Assembly (NCBI GenBank): GCA_001802645.1
Contig: MGZJ01000013.1
Coordinates: forward strand, 4,812 to 68,811
Length of the DNA: 64,000 nucleotides
DNA from: Geobacteraceae bacterium GWC2_53_11
GTDB lineage: Bacteria > Desulfobacterota > Desulfuromonadia > Geobacterales > Pseudopelobacteraceae
Direction: 5' to 3'
Numbering within the stretch: the stretch's first letter is position 1; the number at the start of each line of letters is the position of its first letter. The position numbers and the translations under genes were made by a program. The notes under the pieces were generated by a model. That model was not told where the DNA came from and made no database searches. It saw nothing but the letters and a program-made list of their open reading frames with translations. Positions 1 through 7,892 of the stretch are shown here, piece by piece.

Positions 1-159
1 GGCGGTGCCATTGCCCTCGGCCACCCGCTCGGCTGCACCGGCGCGAAGCTGACCGCCAGCATCCTTCAGGAGATGCAGCGCACCAATACCCGCTACGGCA
101 TGGTTTCCATGTGCATTGGCGGCGGTATGGGCGCGGCGGGGATTTTTGAGAAAATGTAA
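1..159 (+). CDS. Thiolase (acetyl-CoA acyltransferase), 3' end only
   Basis: The window opens inside this gene. The 52 remaining codons end at TAA and match the thiolase C-terminus: the [10 protein letters not shown] block contains the catalytic His, and the [13 protein letters not shown] block holds the active-site Cys and terminal glycine loop. Thiolases make or cleave acetoacetyl-/3-ketoacyl-CoA, the last step of beta-oxidation. The acyl-CoA dehydrogenase and dienoyl-CoA reductase downstream fit that role. Substrate chain length cannot be judged from the fragment. The family call is secure; the exact subtype is not. Confidence 0.93.
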   Translation, partial: GGAIALGHPLGCTGAKLTASILQEMQRTNTRYGMVSMCIGGGMGAAGIFEKM

Positions 160-168
160 ACAGAAACT

Positions 169-300
169 GGCCACAGAGACACAGAGTCACAGAGGAAAAA
201 ACTTACAAGAGAAGACAGACATCAAAAACGGAATGTGTAAATTTTGTAATTACGTTTAGCAATATCTCGAATTTCTCCGTGTCTCTGAGTCTCTGTGGCA
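169..300. repeat. Dispersed palindromic repeat, family A (CACAGAG type), copy 1
   Basis: The left arm (169-207) carries CCACAGAGACACAGAGTCAC. The right arm (275-300) carries its near-complement ending CTCTGAGTCTCTGTGGC. About 65 bases of AT-rich DNA lie between the arms. A homologous copy lies at 4241-4342. The element fills the gap between the thiolase and the acyl-CoA dehydrogenase, so it sits in any shared transcript and could form a long hairpin. No protein is encoded. It resembles a MITE/REP-type mobile repeat. Confidence 0.75.
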
Positions 301-332
301 AAAAATTAATCAAACCAATACGAGGTGACACC

Positions 333-2111
333 ATGTCCAAAAAACTATTCAAAGGCGCCGAATATCTCATCACCGCCGCCGACAAGAACGACGTCTTTAC
401 CCCGGAGGATTTCAGCGACGAGCAGCGTCAGATTGGCGACACTACCGAACAGTTCGTGCTGAACGAGGTCGTTCCCCTTCGCGACAGAATCGAACACCAC
501 GACCTGCCGCTGACCGTCGAGCTGATGAAGAAATGCGGCGAACTGGGACTCTTGATGATCGATGCGCCGGAGGAGTACGGCGGGCTGGAGCTGGACAAGG
601 CGACCAGCATGCTGGCGGCGGAAAAACTCTCCCAGGCTGGTTCATTCTCCGTCACCTATTCAGCCCATACCGGCATCGGAACCCTGCCGCTCGTTTATTA
701 CGGGACAAAAGAGCAGAAAGAGAAATACCTGGAAAAAATCATCTCGGGTGAGTGGATTGCCGCCTACTGCCTGACCGAACCCGGCTCCGGCAGCGATGCG
801 CTGGGCGCGTCCGCGACCGCCACCCTGTCTGCCGACGGCAAACACTATATCCTCAACGGCACCAAGCAGTTCATCACCAACGGCGGCATTGCCGATCTCT
901 ACACTATTTTCGCCAAGATCAACAAGCAGCACTTCACCGGTTTTCTGGTGGAGCGGACTACCGAGGGTTTAAGCGTCGGGCCGGAAGAGAACAAGATGGG
1001 CGTGCGCGGTTCTTCCACCACCCAGATCATCCTGGAAGATGCCAAGGTACCGGTGGAAAACCTGCTGGGTGAAATCGGTAAAGGGCATAAGATCGCTTTC
1101 AATGTTCTCAATGTCGGGCGCTTCAAGCTGGGGGCCGCCGTTACCGGCGCTGCCAAGGTCTCCCTTGCCACCGGGATAAAGTATGCCAATGAGCGCAAAG
1201 CCTTCGGCGTAACCATCGGCAGTTTCGGGGCCATTCAGGAAAAAATCGCCGACATGACCGCCGCCATCTTTGCGTCAGAATCCGTCGTATATCGTCTGGC
1301 CGGTCTGATCGACGACCGCCTCGCCACCCTGCCCAAGGGGACGGACAATTACTACGAAACGTATCAGCAGGGGATCGAGGAATATTCCGTCGAATGCGCT
1401 ATTGCCAAGGTGTTCTGCAGCGAGGTGCTGGCGGATGTGGTTGACAAGGTCGTGCAGGTTCATGGCGGTTACGGCTTCATCCAGGAGTATGCCGCTGAGG
1501 GGTATTACCGCGACGAGCGGATCAACCGGATCTGGGAGGGAACCAACGAGATCAACCGGCTGCTGATCCCCGGTATCATCCTGCGTCGCGCCATGAAGGG
1601 TGAGATCCCGCTTCAGAAAGAGGCGATGAAAGCCTTTGAATCCCTGATGTCACCGTCTTTTGACGAGCTGGACGATACGGTGCCGTTCGCCGCCGAAAAG
1701 GTGCTGATCGCCAACCTGAAGCAGGCGTTTCTGGTGCTGGCCGGAAGCGGCGTGCAGAAGTTCATGGATACGATCAAGGACGAGCAGGAGATCCTGCTGG
1801 CGGTCGCCGATCTGGCGATCCAGATCTTTGCCATTGAGAGCGTTGTCCTGCGCGCCGAGAAAATCCTGCCGAAACTGAGTGACAGCAAAAAAGCTTCCGT
1901 ATCCGCCGCTGTAAAGGTGTTCACCTTCAACGGCACCGAAACAGCCGCCTCTGCCGCTCGCCGTGCCGCCTACTTTATCGAGGAGGGCGACACCCTCACC
2001 ATGCTGCTGGCTGGTATCCGCAGGTTTACCAAATACGATGCTACCGGACTGCTCAAGGCCAAGCGGCAGTTGGCTGCCGCCGCTCTTGAAGCGGAGAAGT
2101 ATATTTTCTAG
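333..2111 (+). CDS. Long/very-long-chain-type acyl-CoA dehydrogenase
   Basis: A 592-residue FAD-dependent acyl-CoA dehydrogenase catalysing the first oxidation of beta-oxidation. The acyl-CoA dehydrogenase N, middle and C domains fill roughly residues 30-430. Family motifs visible include CLTEPGSGSDA, NGTKQFITNGG, the flavin-contact block VQVHGGYGFIQEY and the IWEGTNEINR segment. The extra C-terminal extension of about 150 residues, with helical repeats, is typical of VLCAD/FadE-like enzymes rather than the 380-residue short-chain forms. The ATG at 333 follows CGAGGTGACACC. An upstream in-frame ATG at 279 lies inside repeat A and is not preferred. Electrons would go to ETF or a membrane ETF-quinone reductase; neither is in the window. 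Confidence 0.9.
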   Translation: MSKKLFKGAEYLITAADKNDVFTPEDFSDEQRQIGDTTEQFVLNEVVPLRDRIEHHDLPLTVELMKKCGELGLLMIDAPEEYGGLELDKATSMLAAEKLSQAGSFSVTYSAHTGIGTLPLVYYGTKEQKEKYLEKIISGEWIAAYCLTEPGSGSDALGASATATLSADGKHYILNGTKQFITNGGIADLYTIFAKINKQHFTGFLVERTTEGLSVGPEENKMGVRGSSTTQIILEDAKVPVENLLGEIGKGHKIAFNVLNVGRFKLGAAVTGAAKVSLATGIKYANERKAFGVTIGSFGAIQEKIADMTAAIFASESVVYRLAGLIDDRLATLPKGTDNYYETYQQGIEEYSVECAIAKVFCSEVLADVVDKVVQVHGGYGFIQEYAAEGYYRDERINRIWEGTNEINRLLIPGIILRRAMKGEIPLQKEAMKAFESLMSPSFDELDDTVPFAAEKVLIANLKQAFLVLAGSGVQKFMDTIKDEQEILLAVADLAIQIFAIESVVLRAEKILPKLSDSKKASVSAAVKVFTFNGTETAASAARRAAYFIEEGDTLTMLLAGIRRFTKYDATGLLKAKRQLAAAALEAEKYIF

Positions 2112-2114
2112 CAA

Positions 2115-2197
2115 ACTCCCCCTCCCTAACCCTCCCCCGCTTGGGGAGGGAACTGAAGCTCCTCCCACCAGCGGGTGGAGGCTGGGAGGGGGGAGGA
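2115..2197. repeat. Dispersed palindromic repeat, family B (CTCCCC/GGGGAG), copy 1
   Basis: GC-rich arms: CTCCCCCTCCCTAACCCTCC at the left and a purine-rich complement ending GGCTGGGAGGGGGGAG at the right, with an internal CCGCTTGG...CCACCAGCGGGTGG structure. The purine-rich right end runs into the ribosome-binding region of the next gene (GGAGGAGT before ATG 2205), so the repeat appears to supply part of its Shine-Dalgarno sequence. Related copies occur at about 12.9, 26.2, 32.8, 37.7 and 57.8 kb. Confidence 0.75.
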
Positions 2198-2204
2198 GTC
2201 GTAT

Positions 2205-4208
2205 ATGATCGATCCGCTGTTCCAACCGATAACCATCAATGGCATGGAGGTTAAAAACCGCATCTTTATGCCGGCCATGCACCTGAACATGGCGGGCAAT
2301 TACGCGGTCAGCGACCGGCTGGTTGATTTCTATGTCGAACGGGCGCGTGGCGGTGCCGGGATGATTACGGTCGGCTATGCTACCGTCGATGAACTTTCTG
2401 GCAATCCGGGCAATATCGGCGCCCACAAGGATATCTACATCCCCGGCCTGACGCGCCTCGCGTCCGCCATCCGCGACAACGGCGCCCGCTCCTCGGTGCA
2501 GCTGAATCATGCCGGACGCTATAATCACTCCATGCTGACCGGCGGCAGGCAGCCGGTTGCTCCCTCCGCCATTGCGTCACGTCTGACCCGTGAAACACCG
2601 CATGAACTGGATATCAGCGAAATTGAAGAGATAATTTCCTGCTTTGCCCGGGCGGCAGGGCGTGTCAAGGAGGCCAGATTCGATGCCGTGGAGATCCTCT
2701 CCGGCACCGGCTACCTGATCAGTGAATTCCTCTCGCCGCTCACCAACAAGCGCGAAGACCGCTACGGCGGTGATTTTGACAATCGCAGCCGCTTTGGTCT
2801 GGAAGTCATCGCGGCGGTTCGTGCTGTCGTCGGGGCGGATTATCCGCTGGTGGTCCGGATGAACGGCAACGAATTCATGAAGGGGGGCTCAACCCGTGCG
2901 GAGCTTCAGGAGTACGCCGAGCGGTTGGAGGCTGCCGGCGTTGATGCGCTCTGCATCAATGTCGGCTGGCACGAAGCCCAGGTGCCGCAGATCGTTACCG
3001 AAGTGCCGCGCGGAGTGTTTGGCTATCTGGCGCGCGGTATCAGGGAGCGTGTCAGTATCCCGGTCATCGCCAGTCACCGCATCAATGATCCTGAGCTGGC
3101 ACGGGAGATGATTGCCGATGGCATCTGCGATATGGTGGCGCTCGGCCGGGCGCTGATTGCCGACCCGTTCTTTCCCGAAAAAGCCCGTACCGGCCATGAT
3201 GCCGATATTGTACACTGTGTTGCCTGTGGGCAGGGGTGCTTCGACAACCTGTTCAAGATGAAAGCGGTGGAGTGCCTCTGTAACCCACGCGCCGGGTACG
3301 AAGGGGCACGAACTCTTACTAAAGCGGAAACGCCGCTGAATGTTACCGTCATCGGAGGTGGTGCTGCGGGGATGAGTGCGGCAATTGCCGCTGCCGGGCG
3401 CGGCCATCGGGTGACGCTTCATGAGGCGGGTGATCAGCTGGGTGGACAGCTTCTGCTGGCCGGAGCTCCTCCGGGGCGGGACGAATTTCTGGAACTTGCC
3501 GTCGATCTGGAACGGCAGGTCGAGCTGTCCGGCACCACGGTTATATTCAACTCAACGGTTGACGAGCAGTTCCTCAAAGAGAGTGCTCCGGACGCCGTGA
3601 TACTTGCTACCGGTGGAACACCGATTGCGCCTCAGATCCCAGGCGCCAGGCAGCCGCATGTGGTTCAGGCATGGGACGTATTGACAGAAAACGTCGTAAC
3701 AGGTCGCCGGGTCGTCATCATCGGAGGAGGTGCGGTTGGTATCGAAACAGCGCTATTACTGGCGGAAAAGGGCACCCTCTCCGGCGAAGCGCTCAAGTTC
3801 CTGCTGGTTCATGGCGCCGAGTATATCGAGGATTTGTACGGACTGGCCACGCACGGCAGTAAAGAGGTCACGGTTATCGAAATGCTGGAGGAGCTGGGCA
3901 AAAACTTCGGCAAGAGCACCCGCTGGGGGATGATGCAGGACGTGGAGCGGTATGGCGTTGCAACTCGCACCGCGGCCAGAGTCGTAGAGATTACCGACGC
4001 CTATGTCATGATCGAGTGCGACGGCAGCATTGAGGAAATTCCGGCCGACACGGTTGTACTGGCGGTCGGCACAAAGGCACATAATCCGCTTCAGGAGCTG
4101 GTTGCGACGAGCGGCATTCCGTTCCGGGTTATCGGTGACGCGCAGAAACCGGCCATGGTTTATGATGCCATACATCAAGGATTTAATGCCGGCCGGGAAA
4201 TTGGCTGA
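2205..4208 (+). CDS. NADH:flavin oxidoreductase / 2,4-dienoyl-CoA reductase-like protein
   Basis: A 667-residue FadH/TMADH/BaiCD-family protein. Residues 1 to about 330 are an FMN-binding old-yellow-enzyme TIM barrel (LFQPITINGMEVKNRIFMPA; SEFLSPLTNKREDRYGG). Next comes the 4Fe-4S ligand set CVACGQGC...CLCNPRAG. Residues from about 385 onward hold FAD and NAD(P) Rossmann motifs (VIGGGAAGMSAA and VVIIGGGAVGIETA). The family reduces unsaturated acyl-CoAs or other enones. Position between an acyl-CoA dehydrogenase and an enoyl-CoA hydratase suggests a dienoyl-CoA substrate, which is inference. The ATG at 2205 has a strong GGAGGAGT upstream. Confidence 0.88.
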   Translation: MIDPLFQPITINGMEVKNRIFMPAMHLNMAGNYAVSDRLVDFYVERARGGAGMITVGYATVDELSGNPGNIGAHKDIYIPGLTRLASAIRDNGARSSVQLNHAGRYNHSMLTGGRQPVAPSAIASRLTRETPHELDISEIEEIISCFARAAGRVKEARFDAVEILSGTGYLISEFLSPLTNKREDRYGGDFDNRSRFGLEVIAAVRAVVGADYPLVVRMNGNEFMKGGSTRAELQEYAERLEAAGVDALCINVGWHEAQVPQIVTEVPRGVFGYLARGIRERVSIPVIASHRINDPELAREMIADGICDMVALGRALIADPFFPEKARTGHDADIVHCVACGQGCFDNLFKMKAVECLCNPRAGYEGARTLTKAETPLNVTVIGGGAAGMSAAIAAAGRGHRVTLHEAGDQLGGQLLLAGAPPGRDEFLELAVDLERQVELSGTTVIFNSTVDEQFLKESAPDAVILATGGTPIAPQIPGARQPHVVQAWDVLTENVVTGRRVVIIGGGAVGIETALLLAEKGTLSGEALKFLLVHGAEYIEDLYGLATHGSKEVTVIEMLEELGKNFGKSTRWGMMQDVERYGVATRTAARVVEITDAYVMIECDGSIEEIPADTVVLAVGTKAHNPLQELVATSGIPFRVIGDAQKPAMVYDAIHQGFNAGREIG

Positions 4209-4224
4209 AATAAAGGAGTCTATT

Positions 4225-4905
4225 ATGAACCTGAAAAGAACATTTGCCACAGAGACACAGAGTCACAGAGATGAAAGTCAGATCTTGGCTTGTAGTGCAA
4301 AAAGCTCTGTGATTTCCTCTGAGTCTCTGTGCCTCTGTGGCATGACTGCCTTTAAAAGTTTGCTTGTGGCTTTTGCGCTGGTACTGCTCTGTGCCGTCCA
4401 GTCACCGGCGCTTGAAGTTGCCGGGGTGCAGTTGGACCAGGCCGTGGCGGTACGAGACCAGCAATTGAAACTGAACGGCTATGGCATCAGAAAGAAGTTT
4501 TTCGTCAAGGTGTACATTGGTTCGTTATATTCGGCCAAGCGGCTTACCACTGCCGCCGATGCGCTGAAGGACAGTGGTGATAAGGTCATCCGGATGAATT
4601 TCCTCCACTCGAAAGTTGAAAAGGAGAAGATCATTGAGGCATTCACTGAAGGGTTTACCAACAATTCGCCGGATCTTGCCGGTTCGCCCGAGGTGAAAAA
4701 ATTTCTTGCACTCTTTAGCGCCGATTTCAAGCGGGGCGACGTGGTTGACCTAGTGCTTGGTGGGGACGGCTCAGTCGCCGCCAGCCACAACAGCAAGGTA
4801 CTTGGCACCATTACATCGCCAAAGCTGGCCCGCGCTGTTCTCGCCATTTATCTCGGCGACAAACCGGCTGATGATTCGTTGAAGCAGGGGATGCTCGGAA
4901 AATAA
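4225..4905 (+). CDS. Chalcone-isomerase-like exported protein with a repeat-derived N-terminus
   Basis: Residues from about 65 match the chalcone-isomerase-like fold found in bacterial exported proteins (LEVAGVQLDQAVAV, RKKFFVKVYIGSLY, FTEGFTNN, VLGTITSPKLARAVLAIYLG). A good RBS (AAAGGAG) precedes ATG 4225, giving MNLKRT. Codons 8 to about 39 are then encoded by a family A repeat, in frame and without a stop. A hydrophobic signal-like stretch follows (FKSLLVAFALVLLCAVQS, after Met40 at 4342). The ancestral gene probably joined MNLKRT directly to that hydrophobic stretch. The alternative start at 4342 has no convincing RBS. Function is unknown; the fatty-acid catabolism context gives only a weak hint. 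Confidence 0.75.
   Translation: MNLKRTFATETQSHRDESQILACSAKSSVISSESLCLCGMTAFKSLLVAFALVLLCAVQSPALEVAGVQLDQAVAVRDQQLKLNGYGIRKKFFVKVYIGSLYSAKRLTTAADALKDSGDKVIRMNFLHSKVEKEKIIEAFTEGFTNNSPDLAGSPEVKKFLALFSADFKRGDVVDLVLGGDGSVAASHNSKVLGTITSPKLARAVLAIYLGDKPADDSLKQGMLGK
4241..4342. repeat. Family A repeat (CACAGAG type), copy 2, inside a coding sequence
   Basis: The left arm reads TGCCACAGAGACACAGAGTC and the right arm CTGAGTCTCTGTGCCTCTGT followed by GGCA, separated by about 45 bases. It matches copy 1 at 169-300. It lies wholly inside the 5' end of the chalcone-isomerase-like gene and keeps the frame open. Confidence 0.8.
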
Positions 4906-4924
4906 TCACAAGGAGCATTCTTGT

Positions 4925-5311
4925 ATGTCGCAAACCTTTTCCACACCCATCGAACTCCGCTTTTCTGATCTTGATCTTTATGGCCATGTGAACAGTGTGG
5001 TGTACTTTACCTATCTGGAAACGGCACGGGTAAAGCTGTTTCAGGACTTTTTCCATGACATGACCGCACGGAACATTTTCACGCTGGTTGTCCGTGCCGA
5101 GTGCGACTACAAGCTGCCGATCCTGTTCGGCGACAGCCTGATTGTGTCCGTCAACATTGGCAGGATAGGCACCAGCAGCTTTGATCTTGACTACCGGCTC
5201 CATGACGGCAGCGAAAAGACCTATGCCACTGCGCGTACGACCATGGTCTGTTTCGACAATGTCCGAAAAACCACCATTCCGGTGCCTAATTCAATCACCA
5301 CTATGGCCTGA
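4925..5311 (+). CDS. Acyl-CoA thioesterase, 4HBT/YbgC-like
   Basis: A 128-residue single hotdog-fold protein. The N-terminal block RFSDLDLYGHVNSVVYFTYLE carries the Asp and HVN pattern of 4-hydroxybenzoyl-CoA thioesterase/YbgC relatives. Length fits the family. It would hydrolyse an acyl-CoA in the cytoplasm; the substrate is not deducible. It lies 19 bases after the chalcone-isomerase-like gene and 18 bases before the enoyl-CoA hydratase, each preceded by an AAGGAGCA-type RBS, so these genes look co-transcribed. Confidence 0.85.
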   Translation: MSQTFSTPIELRFSDLDLYGHVNSVVYFTYLETARVKLFQDFFHDMTARNIFTLVVRAECDYKLPILFGDSLIVSVNIGRIGTSSFDLDYRLHDGSEKTYATARTTMVCFDNVRKTTIPVPNSITTMA

Positions 5312-5329
5312 TAACAAGGAGCATCTGTT

Positions 5330-6103
5330 ATGAACACCGATCTGATTCAATCCGAGCTTCTGGACGGTATCCTGACCGTACGGATCAACCGTCCGGAAAA
5401 AAAGAATGCGCTTACCACTGTCATGTACGGTGCCCTGGCCGATGCCCTGCTGCGCGCTGAGGAGGAGCCGGGCATACGGGTTGTGCTGCTGTGCGGCAGC
5501 AGCGACTGCTTTACCAGCGGCAACGATATAGCCGATTTTATCAATTTTCCGCCGACCGGTTCCGACAGTCCGGTGCTGCGCTTTCTAAACGCCATTACCA
5601 ACGCGACAAAGCCGCTTGTGGCTGCGGTCAGTGGGGCTGCAATCGGTGTGGGCACAACGCTGCTGCTTCATTGCGATCTGGTCTATGCGGCCGATACGGC
5701 TCAGTTTCAGATGCCGTTTGTTTCGCTGGGACTCTGTCCGGAGGCGGGGTCCTCGCTGCTGCTGCCGCAACTTATGGGGCACCAGCGCGCCTCGGAACTC
5801 CTGCTGCTGGGCGAACCGTTCAGTGCGGTTCGCGCCGAGCAACTGGGGATTGTAACGGCGGTGCTGCCGCAGGCCGATATCCTCCAGGCGGTACGCGCCA
5901 GGGCGGAACAGCTGGCGGCCCAGCCCGCTGCGGCTGTGCGCCTGACTAAAGCGCTTCTCAAGCGGGGTGATGCTGAAAAGCTTCGGGAAACGGCCCTGTA
6001 TGAGATAGAATGCTTTCTGGAACGGCTTGCTTCGCCGGAGGCGAGGGAAGCGCTTCAGGCGTTTATGGAGCGCCGGAAGCCTGATTTTACGCAGTTTGAT
6101 TGA
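5330..6103 (+). CDS. Enoyl-CoA hydratase/isomerase family protein
   Basis: A 257-residue crotonase-fold protein. The N-terminus (GILTVRINRPEKKNAL) and the two oxyanion-hole regions (FTSGNDIADF and KPLVAAVSGAAIGVGTTLLLHCD) are typical. In the second active-site region the sequence is LCPEAGSSLLLPQLMG. A Glu at the usual first glutamate position of hydratases is not obvious, so isomerase or another crotonase activity is possible. Context supports acyl-CoA degradation. RBS AAGGAGCATCTGTT precedes ATG 5330. Confidence 0.87.
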   Translation: MNTDLIQSELLDGILTVRINRPEKKNALTTVMYGALADALLRAEEEPGIRVVLLCGSSDCFTSGNDIADFINFPPTGSDSPVLRFLNAITNATKPLVAAVSGAAIGVGTTLLLHCDLVYAADTAQFQMPFVSLGLCPEAGSSLLLPQLMGHQRASELLLLGEPFSAVRAEQLGIVTAVLPQADILQAVRARAEQLAAQPAAAVRLTKALLKRGDAEKLRETALYEIECFLERLASPEAREALQAFMERRKPDFTQFD

Positions 6104-6114
6104 AGGAACACAGT

Positions 6115-7329
6115 ATGGGACACCACCTCGGCTCAAAAAGCAGCATCGTACCGCTCATCGACCGGCTCAACAAATATCCGATCGGACTGGTGGATACGGA
6201 AAAGTTACGTGAGATTTTGGCGCTTCTCTTTGACGAACGTGAGGCTTTTGTCGCATCACGCTTTCCACTGGAAGAGGCGACGCTGCCGGAGCTGGTGCGG
6301 CTGACGAAAATGCCAGCGACAGAACTGCTGCCGCTGCTGGAGCAGATGGCAAACAAAGGGCTGGTGATGGATATGCCGTACGGCGGCGAAACCTATTACC
6401 TGCTGCTGCCCGGGTTGATCGGCTTCTTCGAGTTCACCTTCATGAAGAATCGCACCGATCTGCCGCTGGAACGGCTTGCACTGTTGATGCGGGAATATCT
6501 GGAGGAGAGCCAGGCATCGGAATTCTTCGGCAGCAGAACGCCACTGACCCGGTCGCTGCTTTATGAAGAACAGGTTCCGGTGTCGTCGGAGATCACCAGT
6601 TATGACCGGGCCCGTGACATTATCCGTACCGCCGGATTCGGTGCGGTCGGCATGTGCTACTGCCGCCACAAGAAAGAACACCTTGGCGAGACGTGTGACA
6701 AGGGGGCACCGACGGAGGGGATTTGCATTTCGCTGGGAAGTGCCGCCCGTTTCATGACGCGGCGCGGCTTTGCCCAGGAGAAGAGCGTCGATGAGCTGCT
6801 GGCGGTACTTGACAGCGCCAGAGCGCTGAATCTGACCCACATCACCGACAATATACGTCACAAGCCGTCATTCATCTGCAACTGCTGCAGCTGCTGCTGC
6901 GAGCTGTTGGCCGGGGTACAGGCGGGCTACCACGGCGGTGTCGCTAAAACCGGTTTCCGTGCTGTGATTGACCGGGAACGCTGCACCGGTTGCGGTGTCT
7001 GCTTGCGCGCCTGCAACGTCAAAGCCATCGCACTGCCGCAGGGGGAGACGTTTGTTCAAAAAAGCGACCGCTACGCTGTTGTTGATGAGGATCTCTGTCT
7101 TGGCTGTGGTGCCTGCATAACCGCCTGCAGGTTTGGTGCGCTCACCATGGTTCCTGCTGCAAACCGGGAGGCAACGCCGCTGAAACGGAAGGATCTGTTC
7201 ATCCGGATACTCAGGGAAAAACGCCGCCTGGCACCATTTGTCGTTAGCGGCATCAAGAAAAGTCTGCGGAGTTTGCTGGCGGGAAAGTCGCCCAAAACCG
7301 TGGTGCCGATTATCTGTAGGGGCGAATAA
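6115..7329 (+). CDS. Cysteine-rich ferredoxin-like protein with N-terminal helical/winged-helix-like region
   Basis: 404 residues. Residues 1 to about 110 look like a winged-helix-like regulatory or docking region (LTKMPATELLPLLEQMANKGLV). The middle holds CYCRHKK, a further Cys pair and an unusual run CNCCSCCC. The C-terminal third has two classic 4Fe-4S motifs (CTGCGVCLRACN; CLGCGACITACR). Similar ferredoxin-type proteins are found in anaerobes, but I do not know a characterised function. Position at the end of a beta-oxidation run suggests electron transfer from acyl-CoA oxidation, or redox sensing. The start ATG at 6115 follows GAAGGAACACAGT. The last residues (ICRGE) and the stop codon are encoded by repeat family C. 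Confidence 0.75.
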   Translation: MGHHLGSKSSIVPLIDRLNKYPIGLVDTEKLREILALLFDEREAFVASRFPLEEATLPELVRLTKMPATELLPLLEQMANKGLVMDMPYGGETYYLLLPGLIGFFEFTFMKNRTDLPLERLALLMREYLEESQASEFFGSRTPLTRSLLYEEQVPVSSEITSYDRARDIIRTAGFGAVGMCYCRHKKEHLGETCDKGAPTEGICISLGSAARFMTRRGFAQEKSVDELLAVLDSARALNLTHITDNIRHKPSFICNCCSCCCELLAGVQAGYHGGVAKTGFRAVIDRERCTGCGVCLRACNVKAIALPQGETFVQKSDRYAVVDEDLCLGCGACITACRFGALTMVPAANREATPLKRKDLFIRILREKRRLAPFVVSGIKKSLRSLLAGKSPKTVVPIICRGE

Positions 7330-7406
7330 TATTCGCCCCGTTTAGAACGGCAACGGAAGTAAATTGTATCAGTTGTTCCGGCTGGGCATATGGTTATTCG
7401 CCCCTA
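7316..7406. repeat. Dispersed inverted repeat, family C (GTAGGGGCGAATAA)
   Basis: GTAGGGGCGAATAA at 7316 is mirrored by TTATTCGCCCCTAC ending at 7406. The left arm also contains a perfect small hairpin (GGGGCGAATA / TATTCGCCCC, 7319-7339). The element begins before the stop codon of the ferredoxin gene and supplies that stop. Lying between converging genes, it may also act as a terminator-like hairpin. Confidence 0.75.
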
Positions 7407-7450
7407 CGTGAAACGGTAAATCAACAATTTCCATAACCCTTAGAGGGTTT

Positions 7451-7888
7451 TCAGGGAGAAGGAACACTCTCCACCGTATCCCCCGGTTTGATCGTTCCCC
7501 CGGTGATGACTTTGACAAAAATCCCTTCTTTGGGCATGACGCAGTCGCCTGCCTGATAGAAGATGGCGCAGCGGGTGTGGCATTCCTTGCCGATCTGGGT
7601 GACCTCCAGCAGCGTCTCGCCTACTTTGAGGCGGCTGCCGATGGGGAGCGAGACCAGATCGATGCCGCTGGTGGTGATGTTCTCGGCAAAATCACCCGCC
7701 GTCACATCAAGCCCCAGTGCCCTCATTTTATCGATACTCTCCTGGGCCAGCAGGCTCACCTGGCGGTGCCAGTCACCGGCATGGGCGTCGCCGACGATGC
7801 CGTGATTCTCCCGCACTACCACAGATTCTACCGGCTTCTTGCGCTCACCCTTGTTTTCACTGATACAGACCGCTTTGACATGTGCCAT
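7451..7888 (-). CDS. MOSC-domain protein (molybdenum cofactor associated)
   Basis: A 145-residue stand-alone MOSC domain (GIVGDAHAGDWHRQVSLLAQESI; GDFAENITTSGI; IGKECHTRCAIFYQAGDCVMPKEGIF). MOSC domains bind sulfur carried on cysteine and act in molybdenum cofactor sulfuration or Moco biosynthesis. The conserved Cys in the C-terminal third is present. The start at 7888 has GGAGGATAGCAGC upstream and lies 4 bases after moaA. Last gene of the tup-moa operon. Confidence 0.88.
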   Translation of the reverse strand: MAHVKAVCISENKGERKKPVESVVVRENHGIVGDAHAGDWHRQVSLLAQESIDKMRALGLDVTAGDFAENITTSGIDLVSLPIGSRLKVGETLLEVTQIGKECHTRCAIFYQAGDCVMPKEGIFVKVITGGTIKPGDTVESVPSP

Positions 7889-7892
7889 GCTG

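Noticed and set aside
169-300. CRISPR-like array suspected from repeated CACAGAG units
   Set aside because: Units are contiguous, inverted rather than spaced by unique spacers, and no cas gene is present.
1650-2528. 292-codon antisense frame across the acyl-CoA dehydrogenase/FadH-like junction
   Set aside because: It crosses a palindromic repeat and two convincing genes on the other strand; no recognisable domain.
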